Assembly (NCBI GenBank): GCA_013146195.2 | Contig: CM028384.1 | Location: 72,577,990 to 72,641,989 of the forward strand | Length of the DNA: 64,000 nucleotides | Direction of reading: 5' to 3' | DNA from: Codonopsis lanceolata | Taxonomy: Eukaryota > Streptophyta > Magnoliopsida > Asterales > Campanulaceae | In this document: one piece after another, positions 22,665 to 34,488 of the stretch | How the letters are laid out: every line of letters begins with the position of its first letter | Position numbering within the stretch: the stretch's first letter is position 1 | The notes under the pieces: generated by a model | What the model was told of the DNA's origin: nothing | Databases searched by the model: none | What the model saw: the letters and a program-made list of their open reading frames with translations, nothing else | Made by a program: the position numbers and the translations under genes

Positions 22665-24300
22665 TAAAACCCACTAAACTTTTTAATTATCTAATAGCCA
22701 TATAATGGAATGTGGTAACTAACAAGCACATATATTAGTTGGTAAGGGGACTATTCTAGCTTAATCAAGGTTTTCGGTTCGTGACCTTTGGAAACGTAAT
22801 TGTCTTTAAATACTTGTTAAGAGAGTTTCTAACGCCATTTAGTGGTCCTAACGGGCTCAGAAGATTAGTTTTGAACTTTTAGGTTTGTGACACCTTTTGG
22901 GGGAAAAAAAGTACTAACTGGGTTGGTCTCGTTTATAACATTTCAAGCCTTTAAGTTTTAAAGGGCATAGTTTTCTTTTTTATCGCTAAATGACACTTTT
23001 TATGACAAATGACGAGTATATCTTTAATAAAATTCGATCAGACGTGCACTGTATCTCAATTCTAATCTTTGTATCCGAAATCTAATTTGTGTATCGGAAT
23101 CCCATTTGTACGTCGCAAATTCAATTTAAGCATCAAGATTTTCTATATCATAAGTTTGATGCGTGCATTGCGAAATTCAAGATTTCTTTTTGTATTCTAA
23201 TACCAAATAGATGCATCGCTATTTGAAAATACCGCATTGCAATTCCTAATATGTGCATCCGGATGCAAAAACAATGCACTGTGATTAGTGCACATTTATC
23301 CTTCTAATCTTCACATGGAAATCAAGTAAGCAAGATAAGTCACTCAGGCAACCGCCAACAAGGGGTTGTTGTTGAGACAAACTTATTCCAAAGGAAATTC
23401 TCAAATTCATCCTTCAGTCGTTGATAAAAGCTTTCCTTGATTGAACGAATGAGGAGCAGAATCACTATTCCTATGAACTGAACCACTAAGGAGGTTCTCT
23501 ATGAAAAGTCGAATCCATATCTTAGCTCGATCTAAGGCCAGAGAGATCTCGGTGTCTAGGGATGGGTAAAGATAAATATGCGACTAACCATGTTAAATAC
23601 TAGATTTTGTCTTTGTGCTTATGGCATAACGACACTAGTATGGAACATCGTCAGTATGAGACGGTGTCAGTATTCGAAATAACCAATTTAAAACGAACAC
23701 TTTTCGGTAATAAAAAATATAAGGAAAAGGATACTGAAAATATAAGGAAAATGATGCAGAGAAGGAAAATGATACAGAGTATAGGAAGTCAAACGTAATA
23801 ATTAAATTAGATATCTCCTATATTGTTATCGAATTCACAAAATCTAGCAATATCTTGGCCAATAGTTAACTTTTTAGAAAGACTTAATCATGACACATAG
23901 TTATGTTATGTAAAAATGAATCATGACTAGTAGTTAACTTTTCAGAAAGACTGAGCTTAATTATAATATAGATTTTAAAAAGTGTATTGGCCTGCAATTT
24001 ATCAAAAAAAAAAAATGTAAAAAGAGGTGAAAAATCTAAAAAAGTAAAAAAGTAAATAGAATAGAAAGTGGATAATTGTTTTTTTGGAGCCACCTAAAAA
24101 TAAGATGGACTCTTTTTTAAAAAGGGAGAGTTATTAATATTTTTTTGCTCAAATATTTAATCGTTTCACTACCTTTTTTTTTTCAATCGTTAAAGTCTAT
24201 TTTCAAAAATTGTTTATAAAATGCTCAGATCCACTCCTTCGATAGCTCCAACCAACATTGTTGCAACAACGAAACGTGAATTGAGTCAAGTCGCTGACTT
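22665..24300. other. intergenic DNA with a cluster of GCATCG-like words
   Basis: No gene seen. About 23040-23290 repeats words such as GTATCCGAAATC, ATGCATCGCTATT and GTGCATCCGGATGC, similar in style to the arrays at 14250-14900 and 24860-25110. Frames at 23607 and 23884 show no motif. Confidence 0.4.
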
Positions 24301-24766
24301 TAGGCATGTCAATGGATCGGATCGATCAAATTCATATCTGATTTGTTAAGAAATAAAATGACTTGAATCGGATTAGATTATTAAAGTACTAAATAAAAGT
24401 AATATTGAGGTATTTTTGCTTAGCCAAATGTTGAATAAATTTAAAAATTCTTGATTTCAACTTACACAAACATAAAAAAACATATTATAGTGAGCAGAAA
24501 ATTTTATATTTAGTCAAAATAGTAATGATTAATGACTAAAAACTCAATATAAGTAATTTTTATAAGTATAATATTAATATTTTTTTTATCGGATCGGGTT
24601 GCTAACGGATTGGAACACCTTAATCCATATCTGATTTGTTAAGCTTTCGGTTTATTGGATTCGGATCAAAATCGGATTATTGTATTGAAAAACAAAATGC
24701 ATATCCTAAAAATAACATCGGATTCTGATCGAATTCAGATCAAAATCCAATCCATTGACATACTTA
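24301..24766 (+). mobile_element. hAT-type MITE
   Basis: 466 bp with ends TAGGCATGTCAATGGAT and ATCCATTGACATACTTA-like (inverted). Flanks are GCTGACTT (24293-24300) and GCTGACGT (24767-24774), an 8-bp duplication with one mismatch. The interior is GGATCGGATT-rich with no gene. Confidence 0.7.
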
Positions 24767-25533
24767 GCTGACGTCGAGGGCATCAATTTGGTTGGGTTGT
24801 AAGATTTTTCAGTAAGCATGAAGGCAGATGAGGAGGAAGAAGAAGGCTTGTGACGGAGGAGGAAGAAGAATGTATGGTTCATTATAATTTTATAATGCGA
24901 TGCATTAATTGGGTGCTTTATTTGGTGCAGCGCGATGCATAAATTAGATTAAGTAATTTAAATTGACGCATCGCGATGTAAAAATTTGATACAACACGAT
25001 GGAAAATTGGATTAGCTCATTTAAATTGATGCTGCACGAACATAATTGGGTGAGGTCATTTAAATTAATCTATCGTGGTACAAACATTGATCCGTAGCGC
25101 CTTCGGTTCATTAAAAAAAACATAATAAACTGTGGCGATCGGCCTGAATTTACCCTAAATTATTTATATGTGAATCAATTAGTAACAATAGGTTCCAATA
25201 GACGAGAAAGAGTCGGGGATCAAAATTTAACTAGAATACTTGCGTCAAATTTTACTTCTTGCAAGAAAATAAATAAAACTAAAATAGGAAATATGAAATG
25301 ATGGAGACTCATATTGTTGAAGATGCTAAAAACATAATTATGAATTATGATGTCAATTACATTAGCCATTAGCCATGCCCCTGCATGTCTCCTTGGCCCT
25401 TGCTGCTCCATCATGTCTTTTTTTCTTTCTTAATTTTTGTTTTGAATATTAAACAATAAAAATAGGGGTCAATTTTGATGGCTCAAGACAAGAATCAAGA
25501 GTCAAGACATGCCACAAATAGTAAATACAAGTC
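24767..25533. other. downstream region of the oxidoreductase gene with a GATGCA word array
   Basis: 24880-25110 repeats words such as GCGATGCATTAATTGGGT, GACGCATCGCGATG and GATACAACACGATG. The remainder is 3' flank of the minus-strand gene ending at 25534. No other gene recognised. Confidence 0.4.
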
Positions 25534-28500
25534 TCAGTACTTGACAAATCCCACGTTTGGAGTCTTTCCCCAAAGCGACTCTAAGGTGCCCTCGTAAAGA
25601 CCTAACCTTTTAGCCAAAGCAAAACCAGCATTCATCCCATCAACAGCAGCACTTACAATCCCTCCTGCGTAACCGGCTCCTTCCCCCACTGGGTACAGTC
25701 CTCCCAATGATGTGCTCTCGTAAGTCTCAGCGTTTCTAGGAATCTGGACTGGCGAACTAGTTCTCGTCTGGACCGAAACAAGAATTTCATGTAACTAGCT
25801 AATGAGAAATAATTGTTGGATAAATTTTACATCTTTTAATGATTCTTTCACAATAAACATTAATAGATTACTCAAGTACCTCAACACCATGAAGAAGGGC
25901 ATTGCTGGAGATAAATCCTGGCAACTGAATGATTCCATATCGAGTCAGAGAAGGGGTTTAAATTATCAGTGGGTGCATTTCTCATAGAAAAATATCAATA
26001 AAGCAAAGTGAGAATTAGAAATAATCACCTCTTTTTCAAACATTGAGATTGAATGCTGCAAGGCCTTTGTTATTTGAATTGGAAATAACTCGTGGAGGTT
26101 TGCAGCCTTCACTCCTAACCGATAACTTGATGGAGGTACATCAGTTCCTGATAGAGTGAGGGTAAGAAAATTTTCATTTTGTTCGTAAAGGAGCCCGGTG
26201 TCGAGTAAATGTTCTACCTGATAATTTGTTATCCATAAAATCTGTTACTTTTTGCACGGGCACAACAAAATTCCCACCCCCATCTCAGCAGCTCTTCTCT
26301 CAAATGCCCTCTGAAACAGCGATTTAGGGAGGTTTAAACCAAAAATACTAAAGAAGAATTTAGAAATATAATTTTAAATGTGAACACAAACTACCTGGAA
26401 CTCAACCCCGGCAAGAGGTCCATGAAAATTCAGAGCATCGAAATCTTTTGATGAAACTGTGACTGCAAGTGCGGCATTAGCCCATTTAGACGCACGGCGA
26501 GAAAATGACATTCCATTAATACAGAGCTCTGATGGATTTATGCTAGTGAGAACAACCTGCAAAGAACTTATCATGTAAACTCAATCCTCCCCACAACCAG
26601 TAGAGCCAATAATATTTCAAAAATTCCCAGTGCTTCACCAAGTCATGTAAAGAGTAACAGTAATCAGCCAGAGTTACATGATATCAAAATTATACCTGCC
26701 CACCAGGACACATGCAGAAGGAATAACAACTGCGCCTCACGGGCCCATAAGTAGAGGGTACATTGATGTCATCTCCATCAATATACTCAACAATCTTGTA
26801 ATCAGCAACTGGAACTTTCCCTCTTCCACTTCGAACCTCGTCAGCCAATTTTGAGTACTGCAGATTTGTATCACAAAATTGATGGTATAAATTTTGAAAG
26901 CAGTGTTATGTAGGTAACATCAATCAGCAAACTATTCACAGCATTGAAATTATATGAAGCTTGACCGAGAGAAAAAATACATACATATGAAAAATGAAAC
27001 CAGTAAAAGCATTAGTTTATTATCCACTACGTATGGCATATTTGTTGGCGTGATAATGGTTTCTGGTAATGGAAATTTCTAACTACTGCTTATTGTTCAG
27101 TTGCATGCAACAAAAGTGAAGAGATGGACAAAGGCAAACTGCACATAGAAAGTGTACAGACGTATTCTTTCAACATAAGTGCAATTTAAGTCTGAAATCA
27201 TAACACAGAAGATTATTAATCAAATAAATGACATAGCACAATAACAAATCACTTCACTAACCTGAATGCTGTTTATCAATTCCTGAGGATGCTCTATTCG
27301 CAAACCAACCTTCAACATAGAAGCTCCAATAATTAACATAGAAACCATACTTTTGCTATGCTAATATAGTATACTTAGATACCAGTAAAAAAAAATTCTG
27401 AAACATCACGCTAAATTGGGGAAAATTAATGACAGAACATAAATGAAGAAGTTTTTAAAAAAGGCTTAATTCTCAATTTGCTCACCCTATTATTTTGAAA
27501 AATCTGCTAAGCTCACTCTACAAAAAAAATCACACTTTAATAATAGTGGCCATGTTAATCACTCTGTCTGGTTTTTGGATCAATAGCTTAAAATATTTTT
27601 GAAAACCCAAAAATACACTTACTTTGCCTGTTTTACCCCCTCATTTCTCTCTCTTCTCCCTTCTCTCTTTCCCCCATTTTACTGTCGAAACCCTAACATT
27701 CATTCAAATTTCAAATCCTCAAATTCGTGAACCCTTCGTTGATTCGATTCGAGAATCGATCTCGAAGAATGCAGCAGCATCAGAGGTTGAAGTAACAACC
27801 ACTCAAACAATTGGACAATCAGACTAGAGTATTTGAGTCAACTCAGAACGAGATAATCAAATCAGCAGTGTCTGGAAGCTGCTCAGCAATGAGAAGCCTA
27901 GCTCCTCTGTACTCAAACAACAACAACAAAGTGTACCAAATAATACACCGGATAACAACAATTTGAACCATGAGGCTACCTGAGAAATTACCATACATTA
28001 AAAAGAGTATTGGGGAGTGTTGAGAGAGAAAACAGAGTGATTGACCATTCAAGGGCTCCTCTGGAGCTAATTCTTGACCAGAGTGCTAGAACAAGGACTA
28101 TGATATTTTGAAGGGTATCAAGCTGCTATCTGCTATGAACCTGGTGTTCATGGTGTAAGGATTGTTTGTGGAGGATGAAGTGAAATGACAAAAGAGGGTC
28201 TGCAAAGAGGGCAACGAATCTGTTGATTCCTGAACATTGATGAGGGCTGAAGATTTTCCACCATTTTACTGAACCATAAGCTAAGATCATGGCCAAATAA
28301 AGCGGAACCATAACCGTGAGAACATGATCAAGGTCTAAAAGAATGATCATTTTTCTGGGTTTTAGTTGGGTTTTGTGGGGTTTTGAAGAACACCCAGATG
28401 GGATTAATCTGTGAAATTGGAGGGGAGACCGACGAGGAGGTAAGGGAGGTGTGAGGTTATAGTGGTGGTGGGATTTGGGGGTTAGGGTTTTGTGGGGAGG

Positions 28501-31500
28501 GAGAAAGAGGTGGAGAAAATCAAAACAAAAACAAAAAAATGTCGCAACTATGGACATTTCAGTCTTTTCAAAGAATTCCGTCCAATAAAACTAACAGCAT
28601 CCACTTTATGAATCAAATTGACACTTTTGGTAAAGTACAATTATTAAAATGTGAAAAAAAAATTATAGAGTAAGCTTAGCGGACTTTTCGAAATAGTAGG
28701 GTGACAAAATTGAGAAGATAGTTTGAACTAAATAAGAAGATAGTTTGTTTCACTCTAGCCGTTTCGTATTATCATGAATATCATTTCTCAGAAATCAGTC
28801 CATTTGAACTATTTATTGTTAGTATCAATATATTCTACCTTTTCTCCCTTCAGGAGGGGAAGGGTACGCATTAATCTTCCAAAACTGTAGTGCTCATTTA
28901 AAAAAGAGATCAAAATAATCGCAAAACAAGTAATGATAGTATTAAAAAAAAAAACAGGTGTGATTGGAACTCACAGCAAAATCTTTCGGAAGCAGATCCA
29001 CACTACGAGAAAGAAGCATATGATATATATCTCGTGCAGAATGCCCAACTGCAAGAACAACTGCATCAACTTCCAACTTCTGGCTAGTTGACAGTAAATT
29101 TTCCCTTGAATCGGATATTTTGACACCCACAACGCGTGCATCTTCTACAATCAGGTCATCTACCCTTGCTCCAAACCTAATTATAACCTGATCATACGAA
29201 TGCAAGAAACAGCATAAACCAAATAGTTAAAGCAAGTACAAAACCAACCCAAATCCAAAAGCACACATTTCTATATGCACAGACAAAGCATAGAATGTAA
29301 CTCACTCCCAATTCCTGTAGATGTTGCCGAAAATTGCGAAGTAGTGGAATCAATCTATCAGTTCCCAAATGAGGTTTCCCATCAACCAAGATATTATTGG
29401 GAGCTCCAAAACGAACTAAAGTTTTCATTACCTGGGATATAAGTTTCAACAGATTAAGTTTGGTAACTCATTACTATTACAGAAATTATTGCGTCAGTAA
29501 TAAGAGGGTTAATCTTTGACTCTTATAAGTTGAGAGGTAGGAAAAATCTTGCTTACCGACTGAACGCTACCACTATTCCTTCCAATTCTTGTTACCAACT
29601 TTCCATCACTCCAGGTACCTGCACCACCCTGTCATCGATAAGTCCTCAATAAATAAAAGGCAGGGAGCGTGAGAGACAGAAATATCTATATTATAAATAA
29701 TAAAGCAGCAGGCAAATTTGAAGTAGAGCAATAATTGTGAAGAATAAAACTTAGGTCCACTAAAGAGCTTAAGTATGTCTAAATCAAAATCTTAGTGATT
29801 TCCATGCATATTGACTGGAGCTAGAGAATCTTGTATAGTTAAAGAAAGTTTAATGAAGTTCCTCCAATTACACTGACAGAGGGAAATAATGAAACACATT
29901 GGTCTATGTCACTAATGGCGAATTAAGAGATATTTTAATTTTTTTAGCATCAATACACAACTCCCATTATAATCATATTTACAGGTTAGCGATCGATAGG
30001 AGTCACTGAAATCGCATAACACTTCAACATCTAATACAAACTGCAGAGATGGTTTACCAAAAAAAAAAAAAACTGCAGAAATGGTTTAACAAGCCCCCAA
30101 CAACAGCGAAAGGCTTGATTTGCAAATGTCACCAATCTTGTATAACACTTTCCTCACCTGTCAAAAAAAAATGTGAATCCGAATCCATAGTTGAAACTTT
30201 TCTAGTTCCCAACATGATTTCAACTACGCAAACTGGGGTGTAGACTATAAATTTTATGATCATTGAAGGCCAAACAGCCAAGGTATATGACGCCCTGCTC
30301 TTGAGCATTTAATCCTTTTGTCTTTTACCTCAATTTTGGGAGTTCACTTTCAGGATTCGTAAAGAGCTCAAACGTAGTGTATCCTTGTTGACAACCATAA
30401 TTGTTCCAATTGCTCTCCTAAATTTATTTTCTACCTTAAATGCACATATATCTATTGTGGATTGAAACCCGAACAGGATCTAAGGAGCCAAAGGTCATTG
30501 AGTGCCTAGGCACCCAAGGCTTTATGTAAAATAAGAGTATAGAAACAAGCATATAGATATAATTAGTGGTCATACCAGAAAAATGAAAATCTAATAAAAC
30601 ATACTGCAAAATAAATTTTTGTTTTAGGTCGTAAGATATAACCTCGCCAAAGCAAAAATTGCTTTCAAGTTGCAAAATACGCCGAACTATCAAGGCACCA
30701 ATATCACGCCCTCTTTGCTCCACCGGTTGACCTCGTTCTATCAATGTAACATCTGCACCAAATTCTGCAAGCACAAGGGCAGCAAACAAGCCTGAAGGCC
30801 CACTCCCAACAATTGCAACCTTTGGTTTTTTACTAGCTTGAAACTTTTGTGATTCCCCAAGAAATTGCTATTACCATCTCCTCCAGGATCTCTAGCTTCA
30901 TTGGTATTCTTATTTTCATGTATTACACTTATTAAATCACCAAAATCTCTCTCATGAGGCATATGCTCTACTAACCCAGTTTTGGGTTCCAGACCGGAAA
31001 TAAAGTCCCACGAGTGAGGTTCCAGACTCACGAGCTTCTCCGCATCCATCTGCACCGTATACACAAACTTGGGCTCTTTCTGCGACTGAAAATCAATAGG
31101 AATGCAAACTTGTTCATACATAAAAACGAAAAATCTATAGTTTTCTTGTAATCATAAAAATATTAATAGACAATTTATTTTCTAGAAATGGAACACAACA
31201 TTTCCCATGCTTTTCCATTTATTACACGAAAACTGTGCAGTGAGCACCATCAAACAAGCCAGAAAAAAACCCACAATTAACGAACAAACCTTCCTTGCAT
31301 CAAAAGATTTTCGAATGACAGAGAATGCTTCTGGTGGCAACATTGAAGCAACCTGCAGTTTAGAGAAGACAAGACATTAGAAAGGCTAATACAATATAAT
31401 GTCGTAGTAAAGATCACCTAAAAGCAAAATTAATTCCTTGGAAACTTACTAAACATCACACAGAAGCAAAATTGGTAGTACAGAAAATACCACAAAGAAT

Positions 31501-32405
31501 ATACTACCCATCTATCCTATTAAGAGAGTCACATTTTGACTTTGTGGAACAAATCTATGTAGTTATAGTGAATAAAAAACTAACTTTACGAGCAACATGA
31601 AGAAAGTACTATTGAGTATTGACCACAAATATTAACTCCTTTTATTAAAATTAAAAAAAATTGACTCATGGATGGCAAATATGAATAAGACAATTTTTAA
31701 AATTCGGAATTGATATCAAATTACTACCTTCGTCCCAAAATAAGTTGTCTCACTTTGACTTTTTCTGGTCAATTTGTTACAAACATTTACTTACCTTTAT
31801 AAAATTCTAAAAATTGTTATTGATAGTAATCTTAGCATTGTATCATTGGTAGAAATTTCAATACCTAAAGCATAATAAATGCATATTAAATGCTTATTTG
31901 ATGGTATCCCAGTTGACTTTCCAATAAGGAAATGTGAACTCTTTTTGTGGGATGGAGGATTTCAATAACTCTCTCATTCTTACTTTTGTCTAGTTTGAAT
32001 GAAAAAAACGTCTAGTCAAATAAATATTTGTAAATTAAAGAAATGCAGGTAAAGAAGTTAAATTACCGGAAATTCAAGAACTTTGGCTATTTCTTGAAGC
32101 AAAACGTCGGAAATACCGAAAAAATCTTTACCGGGATCTTCATCAACGGAGACGCCGATGTTAGAAAGCTTCCAGAATCCTTTGAATTTATCCTCAATTT
32201 CATCTTGGTTTTGTGTAGTCAATTTCAGCTTCTTCTTCTCAGATGGGTACCTCCTTTTTCCCGTTCGTTTGGTCCGTTTTGCGCATTGAATGATTGGGGG
32301 GTTAGAACGAGATTTGGAGAAATTCGGGATTGAAAATGGGAATTTGGGGTTGGAGTTTGGGTAAGAGAGGCGGAAAGGGCTCATAAGCTTGGAGGGAATG
32401 GACAT
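25534..32405 (-). CDS. PDE327: plastid FAD-dependent oxidoreductase, PDE327-like, 13 exons with two apparent 1-base deletions
   Basis: Exons (minus strand): 32405-32067, 31352-31290, 31085-30643, 29628-29557, 29431-29306, 29187-28975, 27309-27262, 26857-26696, 26556-26395, 26310-26218, 26147-26029, 25924-25880 and 25767-25534 (TGA at 25536-25534). All introns are GT-AG. The product would be about 706 residues, the length I recall for At4g30720. Residues 1-50 are rich in Ser, Pro and Arg, like a plastid transit peptide. VAIVGSGPSGLFAALVLAEF (about 224-243) is the Rossmann FAD/NAD(P) motif. LAVGHSARD, PVADYK, CMCPGGQVV and LYPVGEGAGYAGGIVSAAVD follow. The family is an uncharacterised FAD-dependent dehydrogenase group; the Arabidopsis mutant is pigment-defective, and the substrate is unknown to me. 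Exons 3 and 10 are each one base short, near G-runs, and break the frame as given. Everything else is intact, so an assembly error is as likely as a dying gene. Confidence 0.85.
26272..26282 (-). other. apparent 1-base deletion in exon 10 (G-run)
   Basis: On the minus strand exon 10 reads GAGATG, GGGG, TGGGAATTTTG. The family sequence MGGGNFVVPVQKVTDF needs one more G in the run (five G are present where six are needed). Downstream the correct frame continues in the +1 register to the donor, and the exon 10/11 phase works only if the base is restored. Confidence 0.75.
27470..28716 (-). mobile_element. long-TIR element carrying a PIN gene fragment, inside an intron of the PDE327-like gene
   Basis: Ends TTCTCAATTTGCTCACCC (27470 on) and its counterpart TTCTCAATTTTGTCACCC (from 28716 on the minus strand) continue as about 77-bp inverted repeats, through CTATTATTTTGAAAAATC and GCTAAGCTCACTCTA to TTTAATAATAG. 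TIRs this long suggest a Mutator-like element. I found no clean 9-bp target duplication. It lies in the intron between exons 6 and 7 (28974-27310) and accounts for most of its length. The interior carries a piece of a PIN auxin-efflux gene on the same strand as the host gene. Confidence 0.65.
27840..28350 (-). pseudogene. PIN auxin efflux carrier fragment (N-terminal part)
   Basis: From the ATG at 28350 the minus strand reads LDLDHVLTVMVPLYLAMILA, then YGSVKWWKIFSPHQCSGINR and FVALFADPLLSFHF, the highly conserved first membrane spans of long PIN proteins. After a frame change it continues with NNPYTMNTRFIAD, GQSLCFLSQHSP-like text in one frame, then YGNFSGSLMVQIVV, CIIWYTLLLLFEYRGARLLI and AEQLPDTADLIISF. 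It therefore covers roughly the first 160 residues, matching the first PIN exon, with several indels and stops. The region 28557-28351 may be the captured 5' UTR. PINs are plasma-membrane auxin exporters; this copy lacks the hydrophilic loop and C-terminal spans and cannot work. It is intronless and enclosed by the long-TIR element. Confidence 0.85.
30853..30870 (-). other. apparent 1-base deletion in exon 3 (G-run)
   Basis: The frame from the exon 3 acceptor runs to about NSNFLG. The Rossmann part (KKPKVAIVGSGPSG) is in another frame, which meets a TAG at 30870-30868 when read upstream. One extra G in the TTGGGGAATCA run (30859-30853) would join them. No plausible intron fits. Confidence 0.7.
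31500..31958 (-). mobile_element. Stowaway-like MITE relics in intron 1 of the PDE327-like gene
   Basis: 31724-31958 runs from CTACCTTCGTCCCAAAATAAG (after TA) to TTTTTGTGGGATGGAGG, inverted ends of the Stowaway type. 31500-31720 has related but weaker text (CTACCCATCTATCCTATTAAG). Confidence 0.5.
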
Positions 32406-32661
32406 TGTGGAAGAGTGGTAGCAGTGGTTAGTGCTTTGGAGTTTGAACTGTGGGGGTTTATGGTTTTAGATAAGGGGAGGCTTAGATATAGGTGTTTACG
32501 TTTTCTCCGGTCGATTATGTGCCGTTTGATACAATTACCCAAAACCAAAAGTAAAAGACCCGTCTCATTGCAAACTTTCTCCACTATCGTAAACTCATTT
32601 TAATTTGATTCGTCAACCAATAGTTCACTTAAAGATTTAAAATTTTCATCCCCTTTTATTT

Positions 32662-33030
32662 AGAGTATCACCAATACAATCGTGGATTTAATGTTACGTG
32701 ATTGTGGATAATTTACATCTTCAATTATAGTGTTATTTTATCCATGGATAATGACCTATTATCCATTGATCCATAACACCCATTTTGCCACCCCTACATT
32801 CAACCAAAATGGTTCTCTCCAATGTAAATATGAATATAATTTTATGCGACATGCATGCATCTCACCACTAAAATAATATTTGATAAAAAAATAAAAATTA
32901 AAAGGAAAGAAAACAACCAATAGAAAAAGTTTTTAAAAAGAATAATGATGAATAATATGATGTATCTACACCTTTAAATAAAATGTGAAAACTTCACATT
33001 ATTATATACATATTATCATTGGAAATGTTT
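32662..33030 (+). mobile_element. PIF/Harbinger-like MITE (copy 1 of a duplicated block)
   Basis: AGAGTATCACCAATAC ... ATCATTGGAAATGTTT aligns with 33915-34352. It lies just upstream of the PDE327-like gene. An internal piece (32735-32790) resembles the hAT-type MITE ends (TATCCATTGAT...GCCACCCCTA). Confidence 0.5.
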
Positions 33031-33914
33031 TTAGTTGCGCTTGGTTGGGTGGACATCAGAGGCTCCTTTAGAGTCTAACTCTACAGAAGCTACTCACATT
33101 CTGATAATAGAAAATTGGAGTTATAAAATTGTCAAAATATTTCGAGAAACTAATTGTTATGCTGACTGAAGGAACCCGACCAAAATCTTCTTACGTGGAA
33201 TGACGAGTGGTTACCAACACGACATGGAGAGGCCCAACCCCGACCACAAATCATGCAACAAAACCGACCTCCAAGGAGACCCCTCGACATCGACATCGAA
33301 ACATCAGCATTGTACTACGCTAAGTCAGATGTCATCATCCGATTGGAAGGAGGTGGGTGTGTCATGCACCAACCGTATTCCGTTCCATTCACCAACCACC
33401 TAATATGAAACAGTACCACATATAGTATATTAGCCAATGAGAGACCGCCAACTAGCCTACCAACGGCAGAATGGTCTCCAGTTATCACCAACAGCTTGAG
33501 GGAACGCCTGAGCTCGACCTATATTTTTTGTTACTAACTCTCACACTAGACGACTTTAATTGGGATAACCTCTCAACTTCCTAACGGTGCTCTCCATTTC
33601 AGGTCATCAACCGCACAACAAGAACTCAGAAAAACAAGCAGATTCCCAAAGCACTCATATCAAACCTCTCAGAGCCTAGCGCAACTAATCACTTTGATAA
33701 TTTACATCAAAGATCAAATACATTCCATTTTCAGTCCCATTCTCAACAACCCCAACAGTTTAGAACTAAAAAAAAAAAAACGACCGATATCTTTAAAACT
33801 AAATTATGAAGCGATTCCAACAAAGTCACTCACTCATATCAAACCTATTTCCAGAAGAACAACAAGCTCAGATATCCTATCACCTCATACACCTCAGCTC
33901 TGGTCCTTTTGTTA
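33031..33914. other. duplicated flank plus unrecognised sequence
   Basis: 33031-33166 (TTGGTTGGGTGGACATCA ... TTGTTATGCTGAC) is repeated at 34353-34488. Between (33167-33914) lies sequence of higher GC with no clear gene; it could be retroelement remnant, but I found no domain. Confidence 0.4.
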
Positions 33915-34352
33915 AGAGCATCACCAATGTAACCGTTGATTTGATCCTATGTGGTCATAGGTAATTCACACCCTTAATCATATGTGTCATTTTTTCTCTC
34001 TTTATTCACATTCAATCAAATTGGATCTCTCCAATGCAAATGTGGATGTAATCTTATGCGGATGCATCCCGCCACTAAAATAATATTTTACAAAAAACAA
34101 AAAACTAAAAGAAAAAAAAAACCAATAGAAAGAGTTTTTTTTAAAAAATAATGATGACTATGATATATCCAAACCCTCAAGTAGAATATGAAAACATTAC
34201 ATTGTTATCCATAATGTGAATAAATTTGGTTACCACATTATATCCACATTCATCATCTACATTTATATTGAAGATATTTTTTTTTATAAATAATGTAAAT
34301 CCTAGGTGACATCAATTTTTTTTCACATCTGCATTAGTCTTGGAGATGCTCT
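33915..34352 (+). mobile_element. PIF/Harbinger-like MITE (copy 2)
   Basis: 438 bp, AGAGCATCACCAATG ... CTTGGAGATGCTCT, flanked by TTA (33912-33914 and 34353-34355). The interior matches 32662-33030. Confidence 0.65.
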
Positions 34353-34488
34353 TTAGTGCACTTGGCTAGGTGGACATCAAAGGTTCCTTTAGGAGTCTAA
34401 TTCTGCGGAAGCTACTCAGGTTCTGATAATAGAAAATTGGAACTATAAAATTGTCCAAATATTTCAAGAAACTAATTGTTATGCTGAC

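Noticed and set aside
28126..28557. A functional small PIN-like gene
   Set aside because: Only the first membrane spans are in frame, stops and indels follow, and it is enclosed by element ends inside another gene's intron.
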